DNA of 64,000 nucleotides, from contig NZ_JAUCEN010000002.1 in assembly GCF_030348945.1 (NCBI RefSeq), positions 5,022,001 to 5,086,000 of the forward strand. The letters are read 5' to 3'. A program made the position numbers and the translations under genes. Of the stretch, positions 17,821 through 27,126 are shown in pieces. The notes under the pieces were generated by a model. The model was given only the letters and a program-made list of their open reading frames with translations. It was not told the origin of the DNA and searched no databases. The DNA is from Peribacillus sp. ACCC06369. GTDB taxonomy: Bacteria > Bacillota > Bacilli > Bacillales > DSM-1321. Within the stretch, counting starts at the first letter, position 1, and the number at the start of each line of letters is the position of its first letter.

Positions 17821-18942
17821 CTATCCATTATTTTTTATAGCATTCGGAACCCTTATATAAAGTGTAGTTCCCTCAGTTGATTTAATATCCAGGCTGCCAT
17901 TAACGAATTCAAGCCTTTCTTTCATACCTTGAAGTCCATTGCCTTTATAAAACTCTGATTTATGTGAAAGCCCCACTCCATTATCCTGGACTTTGATCGT
18001 CACTCCAGTCTGTAATTCCTCGATGACAATATTACAGGAGTCGGCCCGGCTATGTTTGACGATATTGGTCACAGCTTCTTTCAAGCACATGCTTAAAACC
18101 GTTTCAACAAGCAATGGGGTATCTTGCAATTCCGCAGTGCCTTCCAAATTGAAATCTATCTCTGCCGCTTTCAATATTTGCTTGACCCGGATGATTTCAT
18201 CACTTAATTTGGCCCCACGCATTTCCGACACCATTTCCCGCACTTCCTTGAGTGCCGTCCTCGCCGTTTGACGGATATCCTTGATTTCCTTCTTAGCCGA
18301 ATCCGGATTTAAATCAATCAATTTCCCTGCAAGGTCACTTTTCAAGCCAATCAAAGAAAGTTTTTGTCCAAGTGTATCATGTAAGTCACGGGCAATCCGC
18401 TGACGTTCTTCCATTTTGCCAAGCTCGGATATTCTTTTATTAGCATCTTCCAATTGTTCTTCAAGCCTATCCCGTTTATTCCGATTATATGTGTTGAATG
18501 GGAGAAGGATCACGCCCACTACACAAATGAGCATAAAGGGAAATTGCGAAAAGAAGGTAGGATCCTTCATGATGAATCCAATATTGACAGACACGATGGT
18601 AGCTAATAGCTGAATCGAATACAATACGAAAAATCCGACCTTATTTTGAACATTCCCAATAAAGAATGCTAAGAAAAGCGAAAAGTAAATGTAGCTGAAA
18701 AATATGGTCATGGATATGGATATGACTATTTGTATCGCCGTCCATACGTATACGGGCCATCCCTTCGAAACGAATGAGAGACCATATGATATGAAAAACA
18801 AAATGATCATGACGATTCCAAAGACAATCTCCAACATCGAAGAAGATTTGAAAATGAAATAAAAAGGTAAGATACAAAAAATGATCCAGACATAAGGGCT
18901 CAGCCCTGTGTTCTTGGGAAAGATATGATACCAACTTTGCAT
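17821..18942 (-). CDS. desK: DesK-type membrane-fluidity sensor kinase
   Basis: This 373-residue HisKA_3-type kinase has five or six transmembrane helices in residues 10-150 and a linking coiled coil (155-180). The phospho-acceptor His188 is in ARDLHDTLGQKLSLIGL, at the same number as in B. subtilis DesK. The ATP domain has TNIVKHSRA and QDNGVG boxes. DesK senses ordering of membrane lipids on cooling and phosphorylates DesR. The gene lies downstream of des, across a terminator, as in B. subtilis, where desKR can be partly co-transcribed. Confidence 0.95.
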   Translation of the reverse strand: MQSWYHIFPKNTGLSPYVWIIFCILPFYFIFKSSSMLEIVFGIVMIILFFISYGLSFVSKGWPVYVWTAIQIVISISMTIFFSYIYFSLFLAFFIGNVQNKVGFFVLYSIQLLATIVSVNIGFIMKDPTFFSQFPFMLICVVGVILLPFNTYNRNKRDRLEEQLEDANKRISELGKMEERQRIARDLHDTLGQKLSLIGLKSDLAGKLIDLNPDSAKKEIKDIRQTARTALKEVREMVSEMRGAKLSDEIIRVKQILKAAEIDFNLEGTAELQDTPLLVETVLSMCLKEAVTNIVKHSRADSCNIVIEELQTGVTIKVQDNGVGLSHKSEFYKGNGLQGMKERLEFVNGSLDIKSTEGTTLYIRVPNAIKNNG

Positions 18943-18986
18943 GGCGCCGCCTCTATTTCTTTTTACCCTAGTATATACTAAGGAGT

Positions 18987-19032
18987 TTCATCAAAAAACC
19001 ACCCAATGGAAATTGAATGGTTTTTTGATGAA
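18987..19032 (-). terminator. Hairpin terminator between des and desK
   Basis: TCATCAAAAAACCA pairs with TGGTTTTTTGATGA around a 16-base loop. The T-run is inside the 3' arm. It probably attenuates read-through from des into desKR. Confidence 0.75.
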
Positions 19033-19036
19033 CTAT

Positions 19037-20083
19037 TTATTTTTCTTGAAGACTTGGACGTTTATTATTGATTTCCACCTTTGATTTTGTTTCATTTAGA
19101 CGTTCCTTAATCTCTTTAAAACTTACAAACGTCTTGTTTTCTCCATCATAAAGGCGGAAGCGAAGCGATCTTAAACTTGAACTAAGGGTGATTGTCGTTG
19201 CCTGCTGCAAAGGCAGGGTGGAATCATGGACTTTTTCCAGATTATAGTTCGGCACCCTTGGACTAAGATGATGCACGTGGTGGAAACCGATATTACCGGT
19301 TACCCATTGCAAAACCTTTGGAAGCTTATAATAAGAACTTCCATCAATGGCAGCCTTCACGTAATCCCATTCCGATTCCTCTTCGAAATAAGAATCTTCG
19401 AACTGATGCTGTACATAAAACAACCAGATGCCCAGTGATCCCGTTACAAAAAGCATCGGTACCTGGATCATCAGGAATGCCTGCCATCCGATAGCCAAGC
19501 ATAAAAGACCATAAATTGCCACGATTGCGGCATTTGTCAAATACGTATTCATCCGTTCCTTCTTTTTAGCGCCTTTTTTATTCAGACGATTCGATACAAG
19601 AAATAGATAAAATGGACCTAATCCAAACATGACGATCGGATTTCTATATAAACGGTAAGCCAGACGCCCCCAGAATGAAGCGGCTATATATTCATCAACG
19701 GTCATGATCCAAATATCTCCTGTACCGCGTTTGTTTAAATTACTGCTTGTGGCATGATGTATGGAATGGCTATGCTTCCATTGCTCATAAGGAAATAATG
19801 TAACGATTCCACTGATTGTACCCAGGATGCTATTCGCTTTCCTGCTTTTGAAAAACGATTGATGACAGCAATCATGGAAAATGATGAAAATCCTGACTAC
19901 GAATCCTGAAGCCAGGACGGCCAATGCAAGGGTCAGCCAGTATGAAATGGTTAAGCTTTGATAAGCTAAAAACCATAACAGGAAAAATGGCGGAAATGTA
20001 TTTATAAGCTGTTTCACACTTGATTTAGTATTGGATTTTTCAAAAGGGGCAATATCTTTTCTCAATTGTTTATGATTACTCAT
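19037..20083 (-). CDS. des: Membrane fatty acid desaturase Des
   Basis: The start at ATG 20083 follows GAGGAGG; the longer frame has no such site. The 348-residue di-iron enzyme inserts double bonds into acyl chains of membrane phospholipids. Three histidine boxes are visible: HDCCH at 70-74, HSHSIHH at 104-110 and HHVHH near residue 275. Several hydrophobic segments around residues 28-75 and 150-215 anchor it. With DesK and DesR next door it forms the classical cold-adaptation circuit. Confidence 0.95.
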   Translation of the reverse strand: MSNHKQLRKDIAPFEKSNTKSSVKQLINTFPPFFLLWFLAYQSLTISYWLTLALAVLASGFVVRIFIIFHDCCHQSFFKSRKANSILGTISGIVTLFPYEQWKHSHSIHHATSSNLNKRGTGDIWIMTVDEYIAASFWGRLAYRLYRNPIVMFGLGPFYLFLVSNRLNKKGAKKKERMNTYLTNAAIVAIYGLLCLAIGWQAFLMIQVPMLFVTGSLGIWLFYVQHQFEDSYFEEESEWDYVKAAIDGSSYYKLPKVLQWVTGNIGFHHVHHLSPRVPNYNLEKVHDSTLPLQQATTITLSSSLRSLRFRLYDGENKTFVSFKEIKERLNETKSKVEINNKRPSLQEK

Positions 20084-20241
20084 GATTTCCTCCTCATATA
20101 TTTTATATAGAACTTGGAGTGTTTTAATTGATTGGTTAGCTTGCATATTTCGCAAACTTTAGTTATGCCTTGGCAGCATTTGTTCCTTAAGTATAGGATT
20201 AATAACCGATCTTCTATAGTCATAAACGTCAATTTGCTGGC

Positions 20242-20255
20242 ATGACAAATGTCAT
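20242..20255. promoter_or_regulatory. Candidate DesR-binding palindrome upstream of des
   Basis: ATGAC-AAAT-GTCAT is an inverted repeat with 5-bp arms about 160 bases upstream of the des start. Position and symmetry fit the operator through which phosphorylated DesR activates des in B. subtilis. The assignment is inference. Confidence 0.6.
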
Positions 20256-20403
20256 ATACTTGTCTACTTCATCACTTTTCACACGTATTTTTTCCTTTTT
20301 CATCATTTTTACCCCTCAAGAAACAAAAATCCCATCAACCAAACCACGTTTATTCAAATTCCAATATCCCAATACCGAGCCAAATATTTATTCGATTAAA
20401 CAC

Positions 20404-20430
20404 AAAAAAAGATCCGCCACCTGGCGAACC
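20404..20430 (-). terminator. Terminator after the CitB-type regulator gene
   Basis: GGTTCGCC and GGCGGATC pair around a 4-base loop on the minus strand, and a run of seven T residues follows, immediately after the stop of the upstream gene. Confidence 0.82.
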
Positions 20431-20433
20431 CAT

Positions 20434-21141
20434 TCAAAACCTGATGGCGTAAACCCGTTCAGGCCGGCCTACCGTGCCATAGGTTAAATCGGCATCAATT
20501 TTATCCTCGGATATCAAGTGTTCAAGATAACGTCTTGCCGTTGTCCTACTCACCCCGATTTCCTTTGCCACTATCTCGGCAGTTAACCCAGGGGAGGCTT
20601 TCCCCAACACAACCATCACCTTCTCCAAGGTCATCCGATCGATCCCTTTTGGCAGTGAAGTCATTTCCCTTTCCTTTTCATTCATTTCCTTCCGTAAAAG
20701 CTTATCAACCTGTTGCTGCGTTACGGGGAAATTGCCCTTTTCCATTTCAGACAATTTTATATAATACTCTTGATATCGGCACAAGGACTGCTTGAAACGC
20801 TCAAATGCGACAGGCTTGATAATATAATCAAATATGCCGATTTTGATGGCTTCCTGGACTTTTTCGATTTCTTTAGCTGCCGTTATCATAATGACATCCA
20901 TTTGTTTGCTTTGCTGCTTGATCTCTTTCAAGATATCGAGCCCATTCATATCCGGAAAGTACATATCGAGCAGTAATAGATCCGGCTGCATGATTTCAAT
21001 GAAGCTTTTAGCCTCGACATAACTTGATGCGATCCCGACCGTTTGAAACCCCTCGATTTTTTTGATGAATAGCTTTTGTATCTCGGCAATCCGTAAGTCA
21101 TCTTCTACGATCAAAACTTCTATATCGCGATGTGCCTTCAT
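20434..21141 (-). CDS. CitB/DctR-type response regulator
   Basis: This 235-residue protein has an N-terminal receiver with phospho-acceptor Asp59 (LLLLDMYFPDMNGL) and the Lys of IIKPVAF. A C-terminal winged helix (SRTTARRYLEHLISEDKIDADLTYG, about residues 195-220) is typical of CitB, DcuR and MalR regulators of di- and tricarboxylate uptake. Its ATG overlaps the stop of the kinase gene by 4 bases. It probably activates the adjacent tct operon in response to external carboxylates. Confidence 0.9.
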   Translation of the reverse strand: MKAHRDIEVLIVEDDLRIAEIQKLFIKKIEGFQTVGIASSYVEAKSFIEIMQPDLLLLDMYFPDMNGLDILKEIKQQSKQMDVIMITAAKEIEKVQEAIKIGIFDYIIKPVAFERFKQSLCRYQEYYIKLSEMEKGNFPVTQQQVDKLLRKEMNEKEREMTSLPKGIDRMTLEKVMVVLGKASPGLTAEIVAKEIGVSRTTARRYLEHLISEDKIDADLTYGTVGRPERVYAIRF

Positions 21142-22730
21142 TTAATCACCCCTCTGTTTTTTGGTATGGCTACGGTAAAGATCGTATATTCCCCTTCTTT
21201 CGTCGAAAAAGTAATAGATCCCCCTAATCCATCAATTGCTTCCTGAACTAGGCTCAACCCTATACCTGAATTGGTTTGATGATTTTTCGTCGTAAAACCG
21301 TTCTGGAAAATCCGTTCGGTAACATCAGAATTCATTCCTCTTCCATTATCTTCAACTTCGATGATCAGCTCTTTACCCAAGTCCGTGACGAATAACGAAA
21401 CCCTTTTTTCCTCCCTTTCGTTTTCCCGTACAGCTTCGAAGGCATTATTGATAAGGTTGCCGATGATCGTAACTAATAAATCCCGATCTATTTCGGACGG
21501 AATATCCTTAAAACTGCTCTCTCTATCAATTGTAAAATCAATTTTCAGCTCGCTGGCTAAACTTACCTTCCCTAGGATGAACCCAGCAATAATCGGATCA
21601 GGAACTTCCTTCATCAGAAAGTGAATGAAGCCTTGGGTAACATCGACTTCCTTCGATATGAAATCCATCGCTTCTTTATGGGAACCCAGTTGAATCAAAC
21701 CTAGTAAAGTATAAAGCCGATTGGAATATTCATGTGTCTGGGCCCTCAGCCCTTCTGCATAAGCCTTTACATGTGATAGTTCTTGAAGGAGATTGGATAG
21801 TTCAGATTTATTCCTCAAACTTGCAACCGCACCGATGACTTTACCCTGTCCATTCAAAATGGGAATCCGGCTAGCCAAAAAAACTTCACCGTCAATCATG
21901 AATTCCTGATCATACTCGGCCTGTGCTGTGCTGACTACATCAAGCAAATGTGTATGCGTTATGACTTCTTCAATTTTTTGCCCGCGAAGCATGATGTCTT
22001 TAGGGATATGTAGGATTTTATGCGCCGTTTCATTGACGACGGTGATTCTCCCATGAACATCAATGGCAATGATACCTTCATGAATCGATTCCAAAATGGC
22101 ATGCTTCTCTTGAAACATCCAGGCAATCTCTTTTGGCTCCAGTCCCAATATCGCCTTTTTTATATTGAATGAAATGAAAAAGGCTATCAATAGACCTCCG
22201 ATTAAGATAAAAGAGATGGTCCATACTATCTTTCTTTGTATTCTGGACACTTCTTTTTCAATATCATCCTGAAGGTAGCCAACAGAGACTACTCCAATGA
22301 CTTTTCCATTTGCCATTATCGGGGATTTCCCCCTTATGGAAGGACCCAATGTCCCAGTTGACTCCGTGATGATGGATTTCCCATTCCAAACCTCGCCATT
22401 ATCTCCCCCTACCATTTTCTTCCCGATCAAATTAGGATCTGGATGGGACAGCCGTTTTTCATTCTCATCTCCTATTACTATAAATTCCGCATCGATCTGC
22501 CTGCGAATCTTTTCCGCAATGGGCTGAATGATTACTGAAGGATTATCATTTCGAAAAGCTTGTTTAATTTCAGGCAGCAAAGAAATGGTCTGGGCAACCG
22601 ACAATGCTTTTTCCCCTGTTTCCTGTTTCAGGTTATTTTCTAAGATATTTATAAAAAGAACTTCAAAGATTCCACCCATTAAGATGATTAACGTACAGAT
22701 GCCCAGCATCAACTTTGTGTGTAAACGCAT
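21138..22730 (-). CDS. CitA/DcuS-type sensor histidine kinase
   Basis: This 530-residue kinase has a first transmembrane helix (8-30), an extracytoplasmic PASC/sCache-type sensor (about 35-165, with SHPDPNLIGK and SIRGKSPI motifs typical of citrate/C4 sensors), a second helix (168-190) and a cytoplasmic PAS (210-310). The SpoOB-like kinase core has His333 in RAQTHEYSNRLYTLLGL. The ATPase has N (NLINNAFEAV) and G (EDNGRG, GIGLSLVQEA) boxes. It shares a transcript with the response regulator. The ligand is likely citrate or another carboxylate (inference from the transporter next door). Confidence 0.92.
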   Translation of the reverse strand: MRLHTKLMLGICTLIILMGGIFEVLFINILENNLKQETGEKALSVAQTISLLPEIKQAFRNDNPSVIIQPIAEKIRRQIDAEFIVIGDENEKRLSHPDPNLIGKKMVGGDNGEVWNGKSIITESTGTLGPSIRGKSPIMANGKVIGVVSVGYLQDDIEKEVSRIQRKIVWTISFILIGGLLIAFFISFNIKKAILGLEPKEIAWMFQEKHAILESIHEGIIAIDVHGRITVVNETAHKILHIPKDIMLRGQKIEEVITHTHLLDVVSTAQAEYDQEFMIDGEVFLASRIPILNGQGKVIGAVASLRNKSELSNLLQELSHVKAYAEGLRAQTHEYSNRLYTLLGLIQLGSHKEAMDFISKEVDVTQGFIHFLMKEVPDPIIAGFILGKVSLASELKIDFTIDRESSFKDIPSEIDRDLLVTIIGNLINNAFEAVRENEREEKRVSLFVTDLGKELIIEVEDNGRGMNSDVTERIFQNGFTTKNHQTNSGIGLSLVQEAIDGLGGSITFSTKEGEYTIFTVAIPKNRGVIK

Positions 22731-22752
22731 TCAATCACCTCTTCTACATCAT

Positions 22753-22787
22753 ATAAAAAAAACCCCCTTCAAAAAAGGGGTTTTTTT
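22753..22787. terminator. Terminator between tctA and the two-component system
   Basis: AAAAAACCCC and GGGGTTTTTT form a strong stem with T-runs in both directions, so the transporter and the regulator genes are probably separate transcripts. Confidence 0.88.
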
Positions 22788-22809
22788 CATAACATTCAGA
22801 AAATATGCA

Positions 22810-24336
22810 TTAACCTTCAATATTGATGACAACATCCTTCCCTCTCTTCTTAAGTAAAACCGGAATGAGCAACCATAATGCCGTTACAATCAGGAAGGTC
22901 AGGGAAAGCGGCCGAGTGAAAAACAAGCTGTAATCCCCATCGGATATCGTCAATGCCCTGCGCATATTATTTTCTATCATCGGTCCTAAAACCAGCCCTA
23001 ATACCAATGGGGCGATTGGATAATCATTTTTACTTAAGAAATATCCCAAGACCCCGCATCCTAATAATAGCAATAAATCATAAGTCGATACTTGTACCGC
23101 ATAAACGCCAAAAATGGAAATCGCGATAATGATCGGAATCAAATATTTCTTTGGCGTTTCAATGATTTTCGCAAAAACCTTAACGAGCGGGAGATTAAGG
23201 ATGAGGAGCATCAAATTCCCAATGAACATACTGGCGATGAGACCCCAGGCCACCTGAGGATGATCCTCGAATAATAATGGACCAGGCTGGACATTGTACA
23301 TCATGAGCGCCCCCATTAAAATGGCCGTTGTACCGGAACCTGGAATTCCCAGCGTCAATAATGGGATCATCGCCCCCCCGGATGCCGCGTTATTGGCCGT
23401 TTCAGGTCCAGCCACTCCAGCGATCGTCCCCGTACCAAATTTCCCAGGTTTTTTTGAGATCCGTTTTTCCATAAGGTATGAGAAGAAAGAAGCAAGAGTG
23501 GCCCCTGCACCAGGCAGGATTCCTACAAAGAAACCCAAGAGCGATCCCCGGGCAATGGGACCCGCAGATTCCTTGAATTCTTCTTTGGAAGGAATCAAAT
23601 TATTGATCTTCGCGATTTCCCCATCTTCCTCTTCTTTTTCCAAGATTGTCTTGAATACTTCTCCAAGGGCGAATAGTCCCACTGCAATCGTCAGGAATTC
23701 GACCCCTTGATATAGCCATGGTATATCGAATGTAAAACGGGCGATACCTGATACATTATCAATGCCGATCGTCGCGATCAACAAACCACAAACTGTCATG
23801 ATCAGTGCCTTGGTTACGGATTTTCCCGCGAGACCACTGACAGCCGCCAGCCCTAGAAGCATGAGCGAAAAATACTCAGCCGGACCGAATTTGATGGCAA
23901 TCGTCGATAATGGCTGAGCTAAGGCAATCATGGCGATAAGGGTGACGATCCCTCCAACGAAAGAACCGATGGCCGAAATGGATAAAGCACTCCCCGCTCT
24001 GCCCTTCTTCGCCATTTGGTAGCCATCCAATGTGGTGACGACAGAAGAAGATTCGCCCGGTGTATTCAATAAGATCGAAGTTGTCGACCCTCCATACATC
24101 GCTCCATAATAAACACCAGCAAGTAAAATGATGGCGCTTGTCGCCGCTTGCTCTGGTGGAAGTCCACCTGTAATGGAAGCAGTTACCGGAATTAAAAGAG
24201 CCACACCGCTCATCGGCCCGATTCCCGGCAAGACGCCGACTGCCGTTCCAATCAATACTCCGACAAATGCAAAAAGTATATTATACCAAGTAAGTGCCGT
24301 TTCAAATCCTTGAATTAAATAATCAAAAGTGCCCAC
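22810..24336 (-). CDS. tctA: Tripartite tricarboxylate transporter large permease TctA
   Basis: This 508-residue integral membrane protein of the TctA family has about eleven hydrophobic segments. It carries the signature GVLPGIGPMSGVALLIPVT near residue 33, repeated as GILPGAGATLASFFSY near 273. The pore and the two internal repeats are as expected. The start is GTG with AAGGGGGATGGCAA upstream. It works with TctB and the substrate-binding TctC, using an ion gradient. It is the last gene of the tctCBA operon. Substrate is a carboxylate, exact identity unknown. Confidence 0.95.
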   Translation of the reverse strand: MGTFDYLIQGFETALTWYNILFAFVGVLIGTAVGVLPGIGPMSGVALLIPVTASITGGLPPEQAATSAIILLAGVYYGAMYGGSTTSILLNTPGESSSVVTTLDGYQMAKKGRAGSALSISAIGSFVGGIVTLIAMIALAQPLSTIAIKFGPAEYFSLMLLGLAAVSGLAGKSVTKALIMTVCGLLIATIGIDNVSGIARFTFDIPWLYQGVEFLTIAVGLFALGEVFKTILEKEEEDGEIAKINNLIPSKEEFKESAGPIARGSLLGFFVGILPGAGATLASFFSYLMEKRISKKPGKFGTGTIAGVAGPETANNAASGGAMIPLLTLGIPGSGTTAILMGALMMYNVQPGPLLFEDHPQVAWGLIASMFIGNLMLLILNLPLVKVFAKIIETPKKYLIPIIIAISIFGVYAVQVSTYDLLLLLGCGVLGYFLSKNDYPIAPLVLGLVLGPMIENNMRRALTISDGDYSLFFTRPLSLTFLIVTALWLLIPVLLKKRGKDVVINIEG

Positions 24337-24354
24337 TTGCCATCCCCCTTCCTT

Positions 24355-24810
24355 TTATGAAAACCAGATTGGCCAACCCGGCAGTGTTCCCTTTAAAACA
24401 TTCACGAATAAAAAATAGATGATTCCGGAAAACCCTGCGGATATGATGAGCGATGTCACCCACTTATTCCGTTCCATCGTTTGAAAGCAAACAAACAAAA
24501 AGAGGAAGGTCGTAATGACATATCCTATCGTTTCCAATGTCAAAATATAAATCAATGTGGAGAGTACAATGATGATAAAGGGCTTATATTCAAACTTTTC
24601 CTTACTCGATTCCTGCCTCTTGCCCCGATATGACTCATAGAACAGGCGAATGCTTAAAGCAGCAAGGACGAGTCCCAGTACAAAAGGGAAAATGTCCGGT
24701 CCTACCGAACTTCCATAAGAAGAACTGGCCAGTTTCCTGCTTCCAATCATAAACAGCACTCCGACAGCCAGAAAGGCTACAGATGCAAAGCGATCAAATT
24801 TCACGTCCAT
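24355..24810 (-). CDS. tctB: Tripartite tricarboxylate transporter small permease TctB
   Basis: This 151-residue protein has four hydrophobic helices (about 10-25, 38-60, 75-98 and 102-150), the size and layout of TctB. Early motifs SSYGSSVGPDIFPFVLG match the family. The ribosome site is GGAGGGATAAGG. It lies 18 bases upstream of tctA and 57 bases downstream of tctC. Confidence 0.9.
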   Translation of the reverse strand: MDVKFDRFASVAFLAVGVLFMIGSRKLASSSYGSSVGPDIFPFVLGLVLAALSIRLFYESYRGKRQESSKEKFEYKPFIIIVLSTLIYILTLETIGYVITTFLFLFVCFQTMERNKWVTSLIISAGFSGIIYFLFVNVLKGTLPGWPIWFS

Positions 24811-24867
24811 CCTTATCCCTCCATTTCAGAAAATAAGAAGAAGGTGAAAGCACCTCCTTCTTCTCCA

Positions 24868-25890
24868 TTATTTTTCCATGCCTAAAGCTTCCAATAATTG
24901 CTGCACCTGTTTCTCCTGTTCTTCTAAAAACTTGCTGAATTCCTCACTATTTTTATATTCTTGTTCCCATCCTTGAACTTCCACTTCCTTTTTCCATTCA
25001 GAAGTTTCTACTAACTTTGCAATGGATCCGTCCCAAAAGGTTTTCGCTTCCTCGGACATATTCTGAGGTCCAAAAACGCCTCTCCAAATCGTGAATTCCG
25101 CATCAACACCCTGTTCCTTTGCAGTCGGTATGTCTTTTAGATCTCCACCCAAACGTTCAGTCGAGGTTACGGCCAACACTCTAATCTTTCCTGCCTTTAA
25201 AAATTCCCTGACACTTGATGCATCCGTTCCGATTACATCCGCATTTCCACCAAGCAATGCCGTAATCGCTTCCCCGCCACCGTCGTACGAGACGTACTTA
25301 AGTTCTGTTGGATTCAAACCATATTCATAGGCTGGAAGAATGGAAATCAAATGATCCATGGATCCCGGAGCCGATCCTCCTGCAAAAGTTAACTTACGCG
25401 GATCTTTCTTCACCACTTCCAGCACTGATTTCAAATCCTTGAATTCAGAATCCGCCTTTACCACTATCGCTCCATAATCCTTTGTCAGCTGCGCCAAAGG
25501 AGTCGTATTTTTATATCCATAAGGACTGTTACCCTCTTTTTTAAGGTTATTGATGATGACAGGCGGTGAATTCACGAACAGCATGTCATTATTATCCGCT
25601 TGCTGTGTTGCATAATCCGCCATGAAGACAGCACCCCCGCCACCGGGTTTGTTTTCGACGGTTAATGGCTGGTCCACCAGTTTTGTCTCACCCAAGACCT
25701 TTGTAAATGAACGGGCGGTTAAATCCCATCCCCCGCCTGCACCCGACGGAGCAACGATCGTTATGGCCTTTTTCGGATAACCTGTACTTTCTTTCTTTTC
25801 TCCCGATGTATCCGCACTGCTGCATGCACCTAAACTTAAAGCTAACGAACCTGCCAATATGACTGCAGAAATCTTTTTACGAGAAAACAT
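24868..25890 (-). CDS. tctC: Tripartite tricarboxylate transporter substrate-binding lipoprotein TctC
   Basis: The start at ATG 25890 follows AAGGAGGATTCAT and yields a 340-residue lipoprotein with a signal ending in LGACSS (lipid Cys near residue 21). The rest is a TctC/BUG-type solute-binding fold, with KAITIVAPSGAGGGWD near the N-terminus, VENKPGGGGAV and the LLGGNADV segment. It binds a carboxylate outside the cell and delivers it to TctAB. The cre-like sequence just before the ribosome site suggests CcpA repression. Confidence 0.93.
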   Translation of the reverse strand: MFSRKKISAVILAGSLALSLGACSSADTSGEKKESTGYPKKAITIVAPSGAGGGWDLTARSFTKVLGETKLVDQPLTVENKPGGGGAVFMADYATQQADNNDMLFVNSPPVIINNLKKEGNSPYGYKNTTPLAQLTKDYGAIVVKADSEFKDLKSVLEVVKKDPRKLTFAGGSAPGSMDHLISILPAYEYGLNPTELKYVSYDGGGEAITALLGGNADVIGTDASSVREFLKAGKIRVLAVTSTERLGGDLKDIPTAKEQGVDAEFTIWRGVFGPQNMSEEAKTFWDGSIAKLVETSEWKKEVEVQGWEQEYKNSEEFSKFLEEQEKQVQQLLEALGMEK

Positions 25891-25903
25891 ATGAATCCTC
25901 CTT

Positions 25904-25917
25904 TGAAAGCGTTTTCT
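25904..25917 (-). promoter_or_regulatory. cre (CcpA) site in the tctC leader
   Basis: On the minus strand the sequence is AGAAAACGCTTTCA, one mismatch from the cre consensus TGAAAACGCTTTCA. It ends 13 bases before the tctC start, where bound CcpA would block transcription. Confidence 0.75.
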
Positions 25918-26018
25918 TAATTCTACAAAAATATCTTCCACATCTTTAATTATCCACCTAAAATACATAAATTCCATAATCTCCATATTGTTCATAAAGT
26001 TTTATGGGGAGACATTGG

Positions 26019-26041
26019 GAAAAGACTGCCCATGAGGGCAG
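26019..26041 (-). terminator. Terminator after the AEC permease gene
   Basis: CTGCCC and GGGCAG pair around a 4-base loop, with TCTTTT following on the minus strand. Confidence 0.65.
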
Positions 26042-26046
26042 CCCTG

Positions 26047-26973
26047 CTAAAATAGTATTTTTGATAGATATACGACCATCGTTACCGTTATACTGCTGAA
26101 TAACGTCGACATCAAGACCGCCTGTGCCGCATATTCCGGATGGTTATCATATTCCAAAGCGAATAATGCGCTGTTTCTTGATGTTGGAAATGAGCTTGCG
26201 ATGAATAATCCCTGAGCGACAGTCCCTTCCAATCCCAGCATGAGAATGATAAGGTATGCGATGGATGGTGAGAGTATTAATCGTCCAATCAAGCTAAGGA
26301 TAAGCGGAAGCGGGAAATGCGTAATTTTCAAGTAGGCACTCTGAGCACCCAATGTAATCAGGGCAATCGCTATGAAAGCACTCGCGATATTATCGATGGG
26401 GGTCCATAAGAACAGAGGAATATCGAAAGAAGTGGCCTGTAAAAGAAAACCGAGTAATAGAGCATAAATGACTGGATTCTTCAAAAACTCACGAATGGCA
26501 CCCTTTGCACTTTTTGTATGGACGGAAACGGAATTCATCAATCCATAGGTATAGGTCAACAGGTTTTGAAAAATGATCACGATGACTTGGATCGACAGGC
26601 CAAGAGGATTGCCATGAAAAACCATCTGGCTGACGGGTAAACCGAAATTGGCTGAGTTATTCAGGACCACACTATTTTTAAACGTGGCAGAAAGACTTTG
26701 ATCAAACCGGGCAAGTTTAGCAATCACTGTACTCACGATGATTAGGCTTAATGCTTGAAGAGCAAGGAAGCTGAATATCTGGACGATCATCCCCCCGCCC
26801 ATATTGCTTTGATAGATATTGACAAAGCTAATGGCCGGCATGAGCAGGAAGTGATTCAATTTAGACAGCGTATTCATATCCAGTTTGAATTTACGATGAA
26901 GGATTGACCCCGCCCCTATAAGGAAAAAGACCGGCACAATGACATTCAATACGATTAGAAATAGGACACTCAT
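26047..26973 (-). CDS. AEC (auxin efflux carrier) family permease
   Basis: The start at ATG 26973 follows GGAGAGG. This 308-residue protein has about ten hydrophobic helices in two halves, with the AEC-type motifs LNHFLLMPAISF (first half) and LIGRLILSPSIAYL (second half). Bacillus members of this family, such as malate permeases, move organic anions. The neighbouring LysR regulator and carboxylate transporter support a carboxylate substrate, but specificity is a guess. Confidence 0.88.
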   Translation of the reverse strand: MSVLFLIVLNVIVPVFFLIGAGSILHRKFKLDMNTLSKLNHFLLMPAISFVNIYQSNMGGGMIVQIFSFLALQALSLIIVSTVIAKLARFDQSLSATFKNSVVLNNSANFGLPVSQMVFHGNPLGLSIQVIVIIFQNLLTYTYGLMNSVSVHTKSAKGAIREFLKNPVIYALLLGFLLQATSFDIPLFLWTPIDNIASAFIAIALITLGAQSAYLKITHFPLPLILSLIGRLILSPSIAYLIILMLGLEGTVAQGLFIASSFPTSRNSALFALEYDNHPEYAAQAVLMSTLFSSITVTMVVYLSKILF

Positions 26974-27097
26974 TTGACTTCCTCTCCATTCCATAGGCAA
27001 GTTCCTGATGATTTATATCTCCCATCTATCATAATGCCGGGAAAACCATAATTAAAATACCAATAAATTATCGTTAACCATTCAAAAATGGAATGAT

Positions 27098-27123
27098 GAA
27101 AAAGCACAGAAGTTTCTGCGCTT
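27098..27123 (-). terminator. Terminator after the LysR gene
   Basis: On the minus strand AAGCGCAGA pairs with TCTGTGCTT (one G-U) around 4 bases, followed by TTTCATC. Confidence 0.7.
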
Positions 27124-27126
27124 CAT

